Below are positions 1 through 11,654 of a stretch of 64,000 nucleotides of DNA, in pieces. The stretch is from contig JAAROD010000058.1 in NCBI GenBank assembly GCA_012274445.1, positions 1,054,001 to 1,118,000 on the forward strand, given 5' to 3'. The notes below the pieces were generated by a model. The model was not told where the DNA came from and searched no databases. It worked only from the letters and a program-made list of their open reading frames with translations. How positions within the stretch are numbered: position 1 is the first letter of the stretch; each line of letters starts with the position of its first letter. Position numbers and translations under genes: made by a program. The DNA comes from Sclerotiophoma versabilis. Taxonomy: Eukaryota > Ascomycota > Dothideomycetes > Pleosporales > Didymellaceae.

Positions 1-1015
1 CAGCACCATCGCCTCCAAGGGCTACCATATTGATAACTGGCTGCTGCTGAACAACCCATTCTCGAATCAGGAATATCAGGATGAAAGCAACGACCACCAA
101 CATGGTTATGATCTGGCCCTCGAAGACATCAATCAAGAATCGATTCGCTGTCTGCGAGCTGAACCAGTGGAACCAAGGAACCTCTGATAGAAGTGAAGGG
201 TTGCGAAAGCCTAAATGATCTGTTGTGGAATTGAGCTCGGTAGTGTTCGACAGATGGGGCGTGGTGGTGACTGGGTGAGGCCAACCGAGGAACAGGCGCT
301 TTACGATTGTCCAAATGAGCGGTTCGTTTGCGGTAACAGTCTGTTGCTGACCTGTTGTTGACACAGACATCAGCAGCTTGGAGAGGGTCAGGTTCTGTGC
401 TGTGCCATTAGCCTTCGCAGCCTCAAGTGAGGAGCGAATCGCTTCCAGATCAGCCCGACTGGACATGATCGGTTTGATATGTTCCGCTACCTCTGGTGCT
501 GTTGCGTACACGTCTGGTGGAGCCCAACCGCCATCGCCGACCCAAAAAAGGCTGCGCCAGACAACGCGCATGCACCATGGCAGTAGCACGAGCCATACAG
601 ACGCCACCAAGACTCCCCTGCACCAAGTGAGGAACATGTTCACGACGTGTAAGGCTGCGCGGCGCAAGAAGACAGTTGTGGGTATGCGATGCGGCATGCC
701 AGGGTGATACAGCTTCGTAAAGCGAAAAGGTGTCTTGCACAGCTCGCAGTGCTTCTTCTGGGTGTGTGACAGCCACTCCATCAAGCATTCTTGGTGGACG
801 TATTTGATACTGCCACTGCACTTGCAAGGGTAGAACAGCGGCTCGTCAGCCGAGCCTTCGCCGCGACATATACGGCACGTGTCTGCTTCGTCCCTGTCGG
901 CCACGATCGAGGTTGTGGAGTGGGTGTCGTGGAAGGCATCGTTATCAGCGTCGTGCGCGGTATCGTGCGCCTGGCCGACGAGTCCCGCTTCGGGGGCCCC
1001 AGCCTCGGTCGCCAT
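1..1015 (-). CDS. Doa10/Ssm4-like ER ubiquitin ligase, N-terminal part (runs off window)
   Basis: The reading frame starts at the ATG at 1015-1013 and stays open to the left edge, so about 338 residues of a much larger protein are visible. Residues 47-93 form a C4HC3 RING-CH finger (C47, C50, C64, C66, H74, C77, C90, C93), followed by a hydrophobic segment after about residue 115 and another near the window edge. A RING-CH at the extreme N-terminus followed by membrane spans is the plan of Doa10/Ssm4 (MARCH6/TEB4), the ER and inner-nuclear-membrane E3 ligase of ERAD-C. Family knowledge says it works with Ubc6 and Ubc7; nothing here tests that. A smaller MARCH protein is the alternative, but the long lumenal stretch between spans fits Doa10 better. 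It is transcribed divergently from the repeat-protein gene at 2075. Confidence 0.85.
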   Translation of the reverse strand, partial: MATEAGAPEAGLVGQAHDTAHDADNDAFHDTHSTTSIVADRDEADTCRICRGEGSADEPLFYPCKCSGSIKYVHQECLMEWLSHTQKKHCELCKTPFRFTKLYHPGMPHRIPTTVFLRRAALHVVNMFLTWCRGVLVASVWLVLLPWCMRVVWRSLFWVGDGGWAPPDVYATAPEVAEHIKPIMSSRADLEAIRSSLEAAKANGTAQNLTLSKLLMSVSTTGQQQTVTANEPLIWTIVKRLFLGWPHPVTTTPHLSNTTELNSTTDHLGFRNPSLLSEVPWFHWFSSQTANRFLIDVFEGQIITMLVVVAFILIFLIREWVVQQQPVINMVALGGDGA

Positions 1016-2074
1016 TGTCTATGGCGGTGTTGGGTGCAGTGATGGTATGAGCGCGGAAACGCAGGGTTGGTGGTATTCTGGCCGAAAGCCGCAGTGAAGT
1101 GGCTCAAGAAATCATTGGAGGGTGACGGTAGCCGGGCTGGCGAATACTGAGCCTCTGAATGCGTTTGCCTTGAATGACAGCTTGCTTCACGCGCGAGATG
1201 TAGGGCTCAGTCGGGGTGGGGAGCTGAGGGGTTAGGTACGGTGCAGAGGCAGTGATGATAAGACCCTGGTAGGGCGCGGCGCTCACTCTTCGGAACAGAC
1301 GCGGAAGTCGCGAATGTCGCCGCACTCTTGGCACCTTTCGCTCTCCACTCTGGCGCATCGCGCAGAGTGGGAAATGCGATTCGTGCGGGGTTCAGCAGGA
1401 GCAGGAGGAGCTGGAGCTGGAGCTGGACAACGTCACGCAATCCTTGGCGCCGCCTGCGACTTCACTGGCTCGCGCGAGCAGCCCTGATGGTGCAGATGCA
1501 GACAAAGATTCGATGCAGCGCGCAGCGGAGCTAAGCACGCGATGCTGCGGCTGGAGCCAGTCATGTCGCACCCGGACAGGCATCTTGAAGCACTCCGCGC
1601 GCCTTCCTCCTGAGCACAGCGGAGACACTGCCAGAACTGCTGCAGGCCGCACACACATTGTTGTTTTCTTCCTCAGGCGCTCCTCGTGCTACTCCAGCCC
1701 AGCCGTCTGCTGTGTTTGTCTCTCTTCCTCTGCGCCTGCCTGGATATTCCTGCTTTGCGTTCCCGCTAAGAGTTCCCGTCTGCACGTGCAATTACATCAC
1801 TTCCAAGGTCGCTTGTCAGAAGCTCGAGGTGGAGACTAGCCCTCACCCGTCATCAAGCAATCACAAGCCAGGGGCCTTGTGTTTCCAGCTAGCACTCCGA
1901 GGGCCTGAGGCCATTCACCGTGCGTGCCTTGATCTTTCTTCACTCTCCCCCGTTTTGCGCTGACAGCCACCACAGGTGCCCACAGTTGCACCACGCCCAC
2001 ATCGCCAGCGATAAACGGGTCCCCACGACACGCGAGCAGCCGTTGACCGTCTCTCAGGTCGCAACACCGCGACC
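1016..2074. other. Divergent intergenic region, 1.06 kb
   Basis: This lies between the Doa10 start and the start of the large repeat protein and must hold both promoters. The stretch at about 1395-1430 has a short imperfect GGAGCTGGA repeat. Several open frames cross it, but none has recognisable protein content, and I see no RNA gene. Confidence 0.5.
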
Positions 2075-5000
2075 ATGGCCGCCTCACAAAGTAATGGCCG
2101 GGCAAAGAAGACGTCGAAGCCCAAAGCCAACGGTTATCTGAACGGCTCTGCGAATGTCGGTTCGACCAACGGCCAGCTGAACGGGCACACCAACAAGTCG
2201 CAATCTTCGAGTGTCGCTGTGCGCCAGAGGAAACAAAGGAGATCATTCACAGGAGCTGTCACAAGCATCGTGCTGAGGTACAGCGTCTCTCAAGTCACTT
2301 GTTCAATATTGCAGCAATGCTCACAAACACAGGCTATCGATATGGTACTTCATCCTTACCGCCGCCTTCAGGTGTCCCTCTTCTTTGACACAGCTGAACG
2401 ACTCTTCCCCTCGCGTCTGCACTCCGTACCTGCAGGCTCGTTCCTACGCAGCACCTTATCTCGACCCTTACTATCAGACCTACCTGGCGCCGCACGTCGA
2501 GAAAGTCAAGCCCTACGCCGACCGCTTTGAACGCCAGATCTACACGCCCGCCGCCAGCTTCACCAAGAAGCAGTACGCTGCCTATGGTGCGCACAGGGTT
2601 GAGCAAGCACAGAAGCAGGCTGCAGCCAGCTGGGACAAGACTGTTCGCCCACACCTCCTGACTGCCCAGAACGCGGCCCAGGCACAGTACGATGCTCACC
2701 TTGGGCACCACGTCAAGAGGGCTTCTGAGGCCGCCAGCCCTTACTACAACCAGGTCAAGGCAAGCTCGAGTAGCGCCTACCACAAGTCGTTCCTTCCTGC
2801 GTACGAGGCCTCTCTGCCTTATTTGCACAAAGCTCGTGTACAAGGCCATCACATTATCGTCGATGTCGTCTTTCCTCGCGTTCGCTCCGCCAAGGACGTC
2901 ACCTGGACTTTCCTGCTCCGCAACGTCTGGCCCCAACTTCGCGTTCTCTACGGTGACAACGTTGAGCCACAGCTGGTCCGTATCTCTGAACGCCTCGGCC
3001 GCTACCGCGATCAGCAGAAGGTCGAATCTGTCGCCGACGCTGTTGATTCCGAGACGTAAGCAACTGGTCCTGGACATCTAGCCCGTTACTGACCGCTCCT
3101 AGATCCACTATCGCGACTGATGCTACTAAAGTTATTCCTACTATTGCTACATCAAGTTCCAGCTCCATTGCCTCTGTTGCTTCTGCATCAATCAGCTCTG
3201 CCACTGAAGCAGCCTCAAGCGTAATGAACAGCATCTTGGGCAGAGACTCGTCTAGCGCTACCTCTGTCGAAGCTCCCGAGGCATCAATCGACCCCAAAGA
3301 TTCCGGTCTTTCCCCCGAAGAACTCAAGGAGAAGCTCAATGAGGATCTTCGAAAGTGGCAGAGCAAGTTTGCTGCTGCTGCTGATAAGGGTGCCGAAGAC
3401 CTAGAGCAGCGTGTGACTGAAATCACAGACCGTCAGGTTGAGAACGGCGTCAACGGGCACGGTAAAGCGTTGATTATGAAGCTCGAGGAGAGTGCAGACT
3501 CAACCATTGCTAGCTTGAAGAGCTTCATCAAGCGTACCGTCAAGTCTCTGCCCGAGGATGCTACCGAGAAGGACCTCGAAGCTGCCTACGAGCAGTGCAG
3601 CGCCAAGGCCCGGGAGCTTGGACAGACTGTCAAGGAGAAGGCTCAAGACGTCCGCGAATGGAAGACTTCTTACGACACGGAGACTGATTCACTTGTACAG
3701 GCTGCTGTCAGGAGCACTGTTGAGGTTCTTGAGAAGATCCACGGCCTTGGACTTCAGGAGGTTGGAATGCGCTGGGCATGGACTGACGGTGTAACCTACA
3801 AAGACTGGCAGAACTACCACAAGCTGAAGTCCACCCTTACAGAATGGCAAGCCGAAGTTGAGTCTGTCGGCTCCAGGCACGAGGGCCTCCGTGTCGCTCA
3901 CGAAGAATCCAAGCGCCTCGAGGACGAGGCTATGGCCATTGCCTCAAAAAACGTTAACGAGCTGGTCCGCCTCAAGGATGTCGCCAAGTGGAAGCTGTGG
4001 GCCGAAGACGCTACTGATGATTTTGCAAACAACGCCGTACCTCCTCGCGCACGCAAAGCAGCCCAGCAAGTCTTGGATAACGTAGAGGACGCCTCATCAA
4101 AGGTCTCGGAGGCGATTGTCGGCTCTGAAACTCCAGTTAGCGAAAGAGTTGCTTCTTCAATCAAGAATGCAACCTCTGGAGCTTCTTCAGATATGTCTGA
4201 AGCATCTTCCAGGGTCTACAAGTCCGTTGTCGGCTCAGAGACTCCTTCAGCACAAAGTGTGCTCTCACAGGCATCATCAAAGGCTTCTGAAGTGGTCGTT
4301 GGCGGTGCATCGAGTGTCAGCAGTGGCAATAGTGAGGCTGCCAGCAGTGCGTCCAGCGCCGTCTCGGAGGCCAAGGACACCGTTGTTGAGAAAGCCTCTA
4401 CTGCCACCGAATCACCCAAGAAGGTCTGGGGCGGTGTAGCTGCTCAAGTCCTTGTTGAGGCCCGTGAGCCTGTTTTTGACGACGTTATCGACGATGACGA
4501 GGACGAGAACTACTCTGTCAAGCTTCAAAGCATCGTTGCTGACGCTGGCGACCGTGCGGCAGAGCTGACCAGGGCTGTCAGCGAAGCTCTATTGGGTGCC
4601 ACCAAGACACAAGGAAGTGTTGAATCCGCTACATCTATTGCAAGCGAACAGTACGCCAAAGCTATTGCCGCCGCCTCAAAGGCCCTGTATGGCACACAGC
4701 AACAGCCGCTTGAGAGTGCTACCAGTGTAGCCTCCGTGAAGTTTGCCGATGCTGTCACTGCGTAAGTACTTGCTCGCCTCAAGCACATTCCACGCTAACC
4801 GCCTGCAGTGCATCTTATGCTATCTATGGCACTCCAACTCCTACTGCAGTTATCAAAACTGTGCAGGTTAAAGTGAGCTCACGATACAGCAATGCCGTCA
4901 GCCTCGCCAGCGAGCAACTCGAGAACGCTAAGTCTCAGCTCTCGGTTCTTGCTTCTGGAACCCAGCAGCCTGCTTACCAGACATTGTTGTCCGGATTCGA

Positions 5001-6546
5001 GAAGGCATACTCTGACTCTGTTGCCGCTGCTAGCCAGCAGCTACAGGCTGGTCTCCAGTACACTGAGTCAGCGAAGAGCTATGTCGCAGGCCCGACTCAA
5101 GGCTACTTCGAATCTGTCTCTTCCATTGCATCGTCGAGACTTTCCGAAGGCCTCAGCCAAGCTTCGGCTCAATTCTCTTCGCAACCCACCTCCGGTGTTG
5201 ACAGTGCGCGTCGTCAGTACTATGAAGCTATTGGACTCGCTCACGGTCGCTATTCTGAGTTCTTGGATGCTGCCTCCAGTGCTGTTTACGGTCCTCAGCA
5301 AGGTACTGTAGAGTCTCTTGCCTCTGTCGCATCTGCATCAGCAAGCTCTCTCGCTTCCGTCGCCTCCGTATCTGCAGCCTCTGCCGCGTCTGGCGTTTCA
5401 GATACCGCGAACTCTGCAGCTGCGAATGCTCAATCTGTGGCGTCGAACGCCCAGGCTGCCGCTGAGTCATTGGCATCTCAAATCAGCTCGAGCGTCATTG
5501 GCTCTGAGACACCATGGACTGAATCAGTTGCTTCTCAAGCCAGCGAGAACTGGGAATCTTTGATCGCCAAGGCTAGCAGCCAAGTGTATGGTCAACCCAC
5601 ACCCTGGGCCGAGTCTGTCTATTCTCAGGCTGGTGCGTACGGTGCACAGGCTACTGCAAGGGCTGCTGAGCAATATGCCGGCATTCAAGCTCTCATATCT
5701 GAGCTGGTTGTTGGCAAGGAGCCGGATTTTACCGAAAGCGTTATGAGCCGCTTCGCATCAGCATACTCAACTGGCTTGCCTGCTGTCGTTGCCTCTGCTG
5801 AGTCGTACGTCAATGAGCAGTACGGCTCTGCCAGCTCTTACGCTGGCGAGAGCTTTGAAGCTGCAACCGATTACGCCGCGGACGCCTACGCTTCCGCCTC
5901 GTCAGTCGTCAGCTCCATCTTCACTCCACCGGCTGCTGTTGAGACTATTCTCAGCCAGGCCAGCGCGCAGATTGATCTAGCTCTTGAGAGTGCCTCTGTT
6001 GCTGTATACGGAACTCCCAAGGGTGCGGCTGAACAAGCTAGTGAGTCTGTTGCCAGTGCGTACGCTTCCATTCAGTCTCAGGTCAGCGAGGCTATCTACG
6101 GCACCAAGCAGGCCCAGGACAGCTTTACTGCCGCCGCAATCAGCGCTGAAGCTGCTATCAGCAAAGCGATCTTTGGTACTCCCATGGCTACTGGCTACGC
6201 AGCCTCTGTCACTAGCGGGGCCTCTGACACATACGGTTCAGTAGTCAGCGGTGCTGGAGAAGTTTATGACTCTGTCGCAAGCGGTGCAGGCGAAGTTTAC
6301 ACGTCGGTTGCTTCAGTCGCTAGTGAGAATGCCGACTATGCCTACTCTAAGATCAGCTCCGCTGTTTACGGCCCTGAGCAGGGTGCTATGGAGAGCGCAA
6401 GCAGTAGGATTGCACTTGCCGTTGAGGCTGCCAACTCGCGTATCAGCGAAATGTACGCCAGCGCATCTAACACCGTTGGAGAGGCAGCTAGCAGCGTGTC
6501 AAGTGCCGCTACCGAGGCTACACAAAGGGTCAAGGATGAGTTGTAA
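2075..6546 (+). CDS. Very large Ala/Ser-rich repeat protein with N-terminal membrane segment ('hoxa13'-labelled fungal family)
   Basis: My model is exons 2075-2277, 2333-3055, 3103-4761 and 4809-6546, giving 1,440 residues; all three introns are 47-55 bases with GT-AG ends. An alternative first acceptor at 2315 is also in frame. After a polar start, a hydrophobic stretch (about residues 64-84, around SIWYFILTAAF) is followed by a conserved block rich in Pro and Tyr (PYLDPYYQTYLAP). Next comes a helical, charged region (about residues 350-600). From about residue 630 to the end there are many degenerate repeats built on ...SxVYGxxxxxxESxxSxAS..., with small and aromatic residues. Fungal databases often call this family 'transcription factor hoxa13', but I see no homeodomain or DNA-binding motif. 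The layout suggests a membrane-anchored protein with long amphipathic helices; ER or lipid-droplet binding is a guess. Confidence 0.8.
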
Positions 6547-7508
6547 GCAATTACAACACTCGCCGACCACCACAAGAAGAAGCAACGGACGCACGGCCCA
6601 GGCCTCCAGGCGTCCACTCACTCATCCACCACTCTTACGACCACAAAATTGCGCTCTCATCCCATCACGAATCATCAACTACGACTTCACACTCTTTACG
6701 CTGTACAAGTACTTTTCCTCTCGTATTCACATTGCTCTATTCCCCACTCGTCAGCTCCAGTTGAGCTGGGCTTGCATCAGATCAAAACAAGATATGGAAG
6801 GATGGGATAAGGTTATACCTTTGTACGCAGCCATGACATGATTAGTTTCTTGCTATTTTCTCGCGGTTCTTCTTAGCGCTGCTGGCGATTTGGAAACGAA
6901 TATACCCTTTCTCCTTTGAATGCTTTATCGTACCTCCACATATGTCCTAGCGTTCACACTCACCTCGGACCAAGTTCTTGCCACCTGCCCTAATAATCTT
7001 GAGTGTGACCCCTAGCACTGCTTGCTTCACCGCACCGCATAGTCTGGCCCGCGACAACGTGGTACTGCGAGAGAACATGTTGCTTTCGAAGCATCAGCGA
7101 TCAAGTTCCTCTACGCAAGACTCGATTCCTCGCGATGGCATCCTTACTCCCTGGTGTGCATCTTCTGCCAGCGCAATACATCAATGTATGGAGTCGGGGG
7201 AGTTGGCAGATCAGTACTCAGCGGATCAGACACCATGCATACCATCGATCATAACCAGCTATTTCATGCGAGTTAAGGTGACGAAGAGGTGAAGAAGTCT
7301 CGTGATGTCGTTCATTGAGGTATCTATATACGTTCGTTCCCGCCATTATCCACCCACCCACCCACCCAATCCTGGTATCCGTCACTCGTCAATGCGCTAC
7401 ACTGTAGAATCTCATTCAATGATGGTTCGCTTGCTGTGCCTAAAACCCAAATCCAGAACGCCGGTCATGCAAGTCTCGTTCCTCCGTCGCTCTTGGAAAA
7501 AAAAACAC
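6547..7508. other. Convergent intergenic region
   Basis: This holds the 3' ends of the repeat-protein gene and the membrane-protein gene. A short CCAC microsatellite lies at about 7350-7367. I see no convincing gene. Confidence 0.5.
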
Positions 7509-9080
7509 CTACGAATCGCTGTCGCTCAGCGAGTCACGGCGTCCGCCTCCGCGACGGTATCCAGCCATGACGTCGCGGCCACCACGCGCGCGCTCGCGGC
7601 GGTGGCTGCTTGGCGCACCGACCTGGCTCACACTCTCGCCGGGAACAACAGTGCCTGCCTGGCTGAGACCCGGGATGTAGCAAGGGTAGGACATGTGACC
7701 TTGGGTTGGTCCGTTGGCAGCCGTAAAGATATCAGAGGGTGCCTGAGAAGGTGCAGGCTGGGAGCTGCGGTGCTTCTTCTGTGGCGATTGAGAAGAGGGA
7801 CGCGAGCGGGATCCGGCTGGACGAGGGCGGGACTGCGAAGTGCGGTCGCGCGACTGGTGACGTGCCTGAGCGCGCTCAGCCTTGGGGCGGTAGTCAGAGT
7901 AGTATGAGGACTCGGCAGCGGTTTGGTTGTCGGTTGCTTCGGTGTAGGCACCAGTGTAGACGGTGTTTGCGTCGTCGTCGCCAGTTGTGAAAGAGTAGGC
8001 AGCCGAAGGAGGAGCGCGACGAGCCTTCGAAGGAGCCTTAGTGGGCGAAGAGGACTTGACAGGGGATTTGGGTGGTGGGGCAGCGAAGTCGCGGGCCTCA
8101 GAGTGGTCGTATTCAGAAGGTGCGGTGTACTCGGTGAAGGCGCGTGTGTATTCAGTGCGGTTTTCGACCATCTCTGGCATCTCGGATCCGACTTCAGAGC
8201 GTGTCTTCTTGGTCTTCTTCTGCTCAGCCTTCTCGCGCTTGGCTGCTTCCTTCTCGGCCTCCTTGCGGGCTTTGGCGGCGGCGGCGGCGGTCTTGAGGGC
8301 TTCCTTCTCGGCGGCTTTGGCGTTCTTCATGCGTTCACGGGCGCGGCGCTCCTTCTCTTTAGCTTCCTTCTTGGGATCTCTCTTGTCCTTCTTGACGAGG
8401 GGTTTGCCAGAGACGTTGGAGCCAAGGTCGGAGGGTTCAGTAGGCGAGTAGTCGGTGTACATGCCATCAGCCTGGCGGTTTAGACCTCCCACACGGGCAG
8501 CCTTCTCGTGTCGGTACCCATCGAGATCGGGGTCGTTGTAGTCGTTGGTGTAGTCGCTGCGGTGCTTCTTCTTATGACGTCTGCCATCACCACCCCTAAG
8601 GCCATGGCGTGACTTGCCCTCTTCGGCGTCGCGGATCTCGCTCATGTCGGCACTGGTTCCGGTCTCGTCGGTGTAGCCCACACTGGTCGGGGCGCCATAG
8701 CTGCCGCCGTGGACGACACTGCCTCCTCCCAGCCTGGTGCTCTTGGTAGCGTTGGACAGGGTCCTGCCATCCGGTCCCTTGCGACGCAGGACAGTCGACT
8801 TGTAGTCCTCCCAGTCGTCGCTCCTCCACTTGAAGCCTCCGTTCTTGGCCCAGAAGAAGAACCAGATGGCTGTGACGGTCATGCCCACGCCAATGAGGGC
8901 GAACAACACTTGGAATCCTGGGCCAGACAGGTCTGTCGGCGGCCGCGAGCCCGCAGCCGCGAGGTTCTTGTACAAGTCATCGCGCTTTGCGAGTGACTGA
9001 GCCAGGTGCAGGGCGCGGGTGGCCAAAGGCGAGAGTGCCTGTGCCTGGACGTCGGCGTTGACTTCGGGGTGCGGCGCCAT
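7509..9080 (-). CDS. Single-pass membrane protein with charged coiled-coil tail, unknown function
   Basis: An uninterrupted frame of 523 residues. There is one clear membrane span at about residues 53-78 (core VLFALIGVGMTVTAIWFFFW), followed directly by a basic, tryptophan-containing motif (FKWRSDDWEDYKSTVL). The central part (about 230-300) is a Lys/Glu/Ala-rich predicted coiled coil (KKEAKEKERRARERMKNAKA). The tail is disordered, rich in Ser, Arg, Tyr and Pro, with recurring YTxAxTEYT-like patches, and it ends in DSLSDSDS. The short N-terminus has no signal peptide, so I expect a long cytosolic C-terminal domain. I recognise it only as a conserved-looking fungal protein and assign no activity. 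The start is the first ATG of the frame. Confidence 0.7.
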   Translation of the reverse strand: MAPHPEVNADVQAQALSPLATRALHLAQSLAKRDDLYKNLAAAGSRPPTDLSGPGFQVLFALIGVGMTVTAIWFFFWAKNGGFKWRSDDWEDYKSTVLRRKGPDGRTLSNATKSTRLGGGSVVHGGSYGAPTSVGYTDETGTSADMSEIRDAEEGKSRHGLRGGDGRRHKKKHRSDYTNDYNDPDLDGYRHEKAARVGGLNRQADGMYTDYSPTEPSDLGSNVSGKPLVKKDKRDPKKEAKEKERRARERMKNAKAAEKEALKTAAAAAKARKEAEKEAAKREKAEQKKTKKTRSEVGSEMPEMVENRTEYTRAFTEYTAPSEYDHSEARDFAAPPPKSPVKSSSPTKAPSKARRAPPSAAYSFTTGDDDANTVYTGAYTEATDNQTAAESSYYSDYRPKAERAQARHQSRDRTSQSRPRPAGSRSRPSSQSPQKKHRSSQPAPSQAPSDIFTAANGPTQGHMSYPCYIPGLSQAGTVVPGESVSQVGAPSSHRRERARGGRDVMAGYRRGGGRRDSLSDSDS

Positions 9081-9926
9081 GGTGCGCGGGCTCTATGGAA
9101 TGTGGGCCAGCAGACGCAGGTGGTGGAATGTGTCGAACAACGAATGCAGCTAGTGGATTTTGGCAGAGCCGTTCGAGATAGAGATGGTGACTTTGGAATG
9201 TGTGGGGAAGAGGAGAGCGTGTTTCTTGTCACTTTTGCTGAGATGCTGCGTGGCTGGCGCTTGCATATGGAGGAGGTTGGGGTGGCTGGCCTTTGTTTAC
9301 TAGCGCGTATCCATGAGCAACGCGTTGGACAGGACGTCACACCAGCCCCACTGCAACGTGGAGAGCCAATCACCCGCACTCGGGCATTTCTTTCTGGGGA
9401 ATTGGCGCTTCTTCACAGCACCACGCGACAATGCGCGCCAACATCCGGCTCTTGTGTTATGTCGTCCTCCGAGCATGCTCAGCGCAGCCAGTGATGCACT
9501 GCTGAGATTTTGAAATAAGATTTCGGCAGAGGGTGGGATCGCCCGAAGGCTGTCTTCCTGTCATAGTCTGCACGCTAGCTCCACTGCTTGAGGTGTCCCA
9601 GAGGTACTGACCTGACGTTTGTCTATTGGATATCTTCTTCGTAAGGATATTAGCGATATGTCTAGAGCATAATTTGGAGCTGACATACAGCTCTTGTCAT
9701 AATCCTTCTGGTCGTGAAACTGACCTATCATAGCGCAAGCCCCTTCTCCACAGTTGACAAGTACAGGGCGCGAGCCAAATGTCAATTTGACAAAGAGAAA
9801 CGAACATCGGAGTCTATGGATTTTCACGTTAAACTTTGAGCTTAATTCATGAAGGGCATATAAGATAGCGCGTTACTTCCAGTCATTGCGCATTCGAGTC
9901 GTTTTGATACACTCTCTACCCCCACA
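9081..9926. other. Divergent intergenic region, 0.85 kb
   Basis: Promoter space shared by the membrane-protein gene (leftward) and the MFS transporter (rightward). No gene or repeat is visible. Confidence 0.5.
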
Positions 9927-11654
9927 ATGAGCACTACCATAGCGACCGTCACAGAGGCTGTCGAGTTGCAGACTACCTCCAAGGCTAACATACCGGAGCC
10001 TCTAATCCGCAACGCAAGGCCGTCTGCAGACTCAGCGCGAGCACTCGGCGGGCCTCTCCCCGATGCCATCCTCGAGTCAGAATCCTCCAGCTTGTCTGCG
10101 CCAAAGACAAAGACGTCGAATCTACAAACCTTCCTCACTATCTTCACGCCATCTTTTGTAGGCTTCATCGCCAGCTTTACAAACGGAGTCATCACGATCG
10201 GTCTGCCTGAGATCGCACGCTCGCTGTCGTTAGACCGCTCCCTCTACCTGTGGCCTTCTTCAGTCTACGGCCTAACCTCTGGAGCATGCCTCTTGATTGC
10301 TGGATCCATCGCCGATCTTGTCGGAGCACGACCAGTCGAGCTCCTCGGTATCACACTCATTGGAGTTTTCACGTTGGCTTGCGGGTTCGCAAGTACCGGC
10401 CAACAGCTTGTCGTCTTTCGCGCTCTTCAGGGAGTCGCGCTGGCCATGCACCTTCCAGCTTCGGTAGCTTTGATTTCAGCAGCCGTACCGTCTGGAAGGG
10501 CAAGGAACCTTGGATTCGCGTGTCTGGGCTTCAGCCAACCCCTCGGCTTCGCTGTGGGCCTGGTCATCAGTGGTGTCCTGGTTGAGAAAGCCGGTTGGCG
10601 GTCTGGCTTCTACCTATCTGGAGGCGCTCTGCTGACTACAGCTGTCGCAGCTGTCTGGAGTCTGCCAAAGCTGAAATCAGATCCTAGAGAGGGGCTTGTT
10701 GCACTCGCAAAGAAGGTGGGCAAGGAAGTCGACTGGGTCGGAGGCATGATCTCGAGCGGTGGTCTGGCCATACTGGCCTATGTCCTTGCGTAAGCATCTC
10801 CGACACATGCTGGTGCACACCTGCTAATACATAACAGCATTCTAAGTGCTGACCTTGCCACTATCCGCTCAGCAGAAACTGCGACCCTGCTTGCACTTAG
10901 CATCGTCCTCCTCCTCGCCTTCCCCGCATGGATGCGCTACCGCGAACGCACCAACAAGCCCGCCCTGGTCCCTAACAAACTCTGGAAGAACGTACCCTTC
11001 ACATCAACCTGCGTTATGGTCGCTCTTTCCTACGGTGTCATGAACAGCATCGAACTCTTCTCGTCCCTCTACTTCCAGGAGATCCAACAAGCCACCCCAT
11101 TGACAACATCACTCTACCTCCTCCCCAACCTCGCTACTGGCGTGCTCATCAATATCCTTGTTGGCACCTTCGTCCACAAGATTCCTGCACTCTACCTGGT
11201 TTCTATCAGTGCAGTTATCTGCTCTATCTCCCCACTCTTCATGGCGCTTCTCAACCCGAACTGGAACTACTTCTACCTGACCTTCTGGGCGCAGGCCTTC
11301 GCTCCATTCTCGGCGGACGTACTGTTCACGGTCGGCCTGATTATCGTGAGCGACAGTTTCCCGGAGCGAGACCAGGCGCTGGCGGGCGCGGTCTTCAACA
11401 CGGTCGCACAGTTTGGCATGAGCTTGGGCATGGGAAGCTGCCAGGTCGTTGCTTTGGGGGTTATTAGGAGTGATGAGAGCAGCAGTGAGGGTGCAAGTGG
11501 ACATGGCGGTAGTGCCGGCACGGACGACCCTAGGGAGCTATTGAAAGGATACCGTGCGAGCTTCTGGACCATGTTTGGATACATGCTGGTCTGTGTAATC
11601 ATTGCTGTTGTGGGATTGAGGAAGGCGGGGAAGGTGGGGTTGAAGAAGGATTAA
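9927..11654 (+). CDS. MFS transporter, DHA2-like (14-TM type)
   Basis: Exons 9927-10789 and 10838-11654 join across a 48-base intron to give 559 residues. After a polar N-terminus of about 70 residues, the protein is built of hydrophobic helices. The loop after the second span has an MFS motif-A pattern (GSIADLVGARPVELLG). A motif-C-like glycine-rich helix follows (LGFAVGLVISGVL), as in proton-coupled exporters. Length and spacing fit the DHA2 group, which includes Atr1-like aminotriazole/boron exporters and other drug exporters. The substrate cannot be read from the sequence. A Gly/Ser-rich loop precedes the last span, and the protein ends in a short basic tail. No biosynthetic cluster surrounds it, which argues for general detoxification rather than metabolite export. 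Confidence 0.87.

Noticed and set aside
2334..3077. 247-codon minus-strand frame opposite the repeat protein
   Set aside because: Shadow of exon 2, which has conserved family blocks on the plus strand.
9927..11654. Secondary-metabolite cluster around the MFS exporter
   Set aside because: Neighbours are housekeeping-type genes; no synthase, tailoring enzyme or cluster regulator is present.
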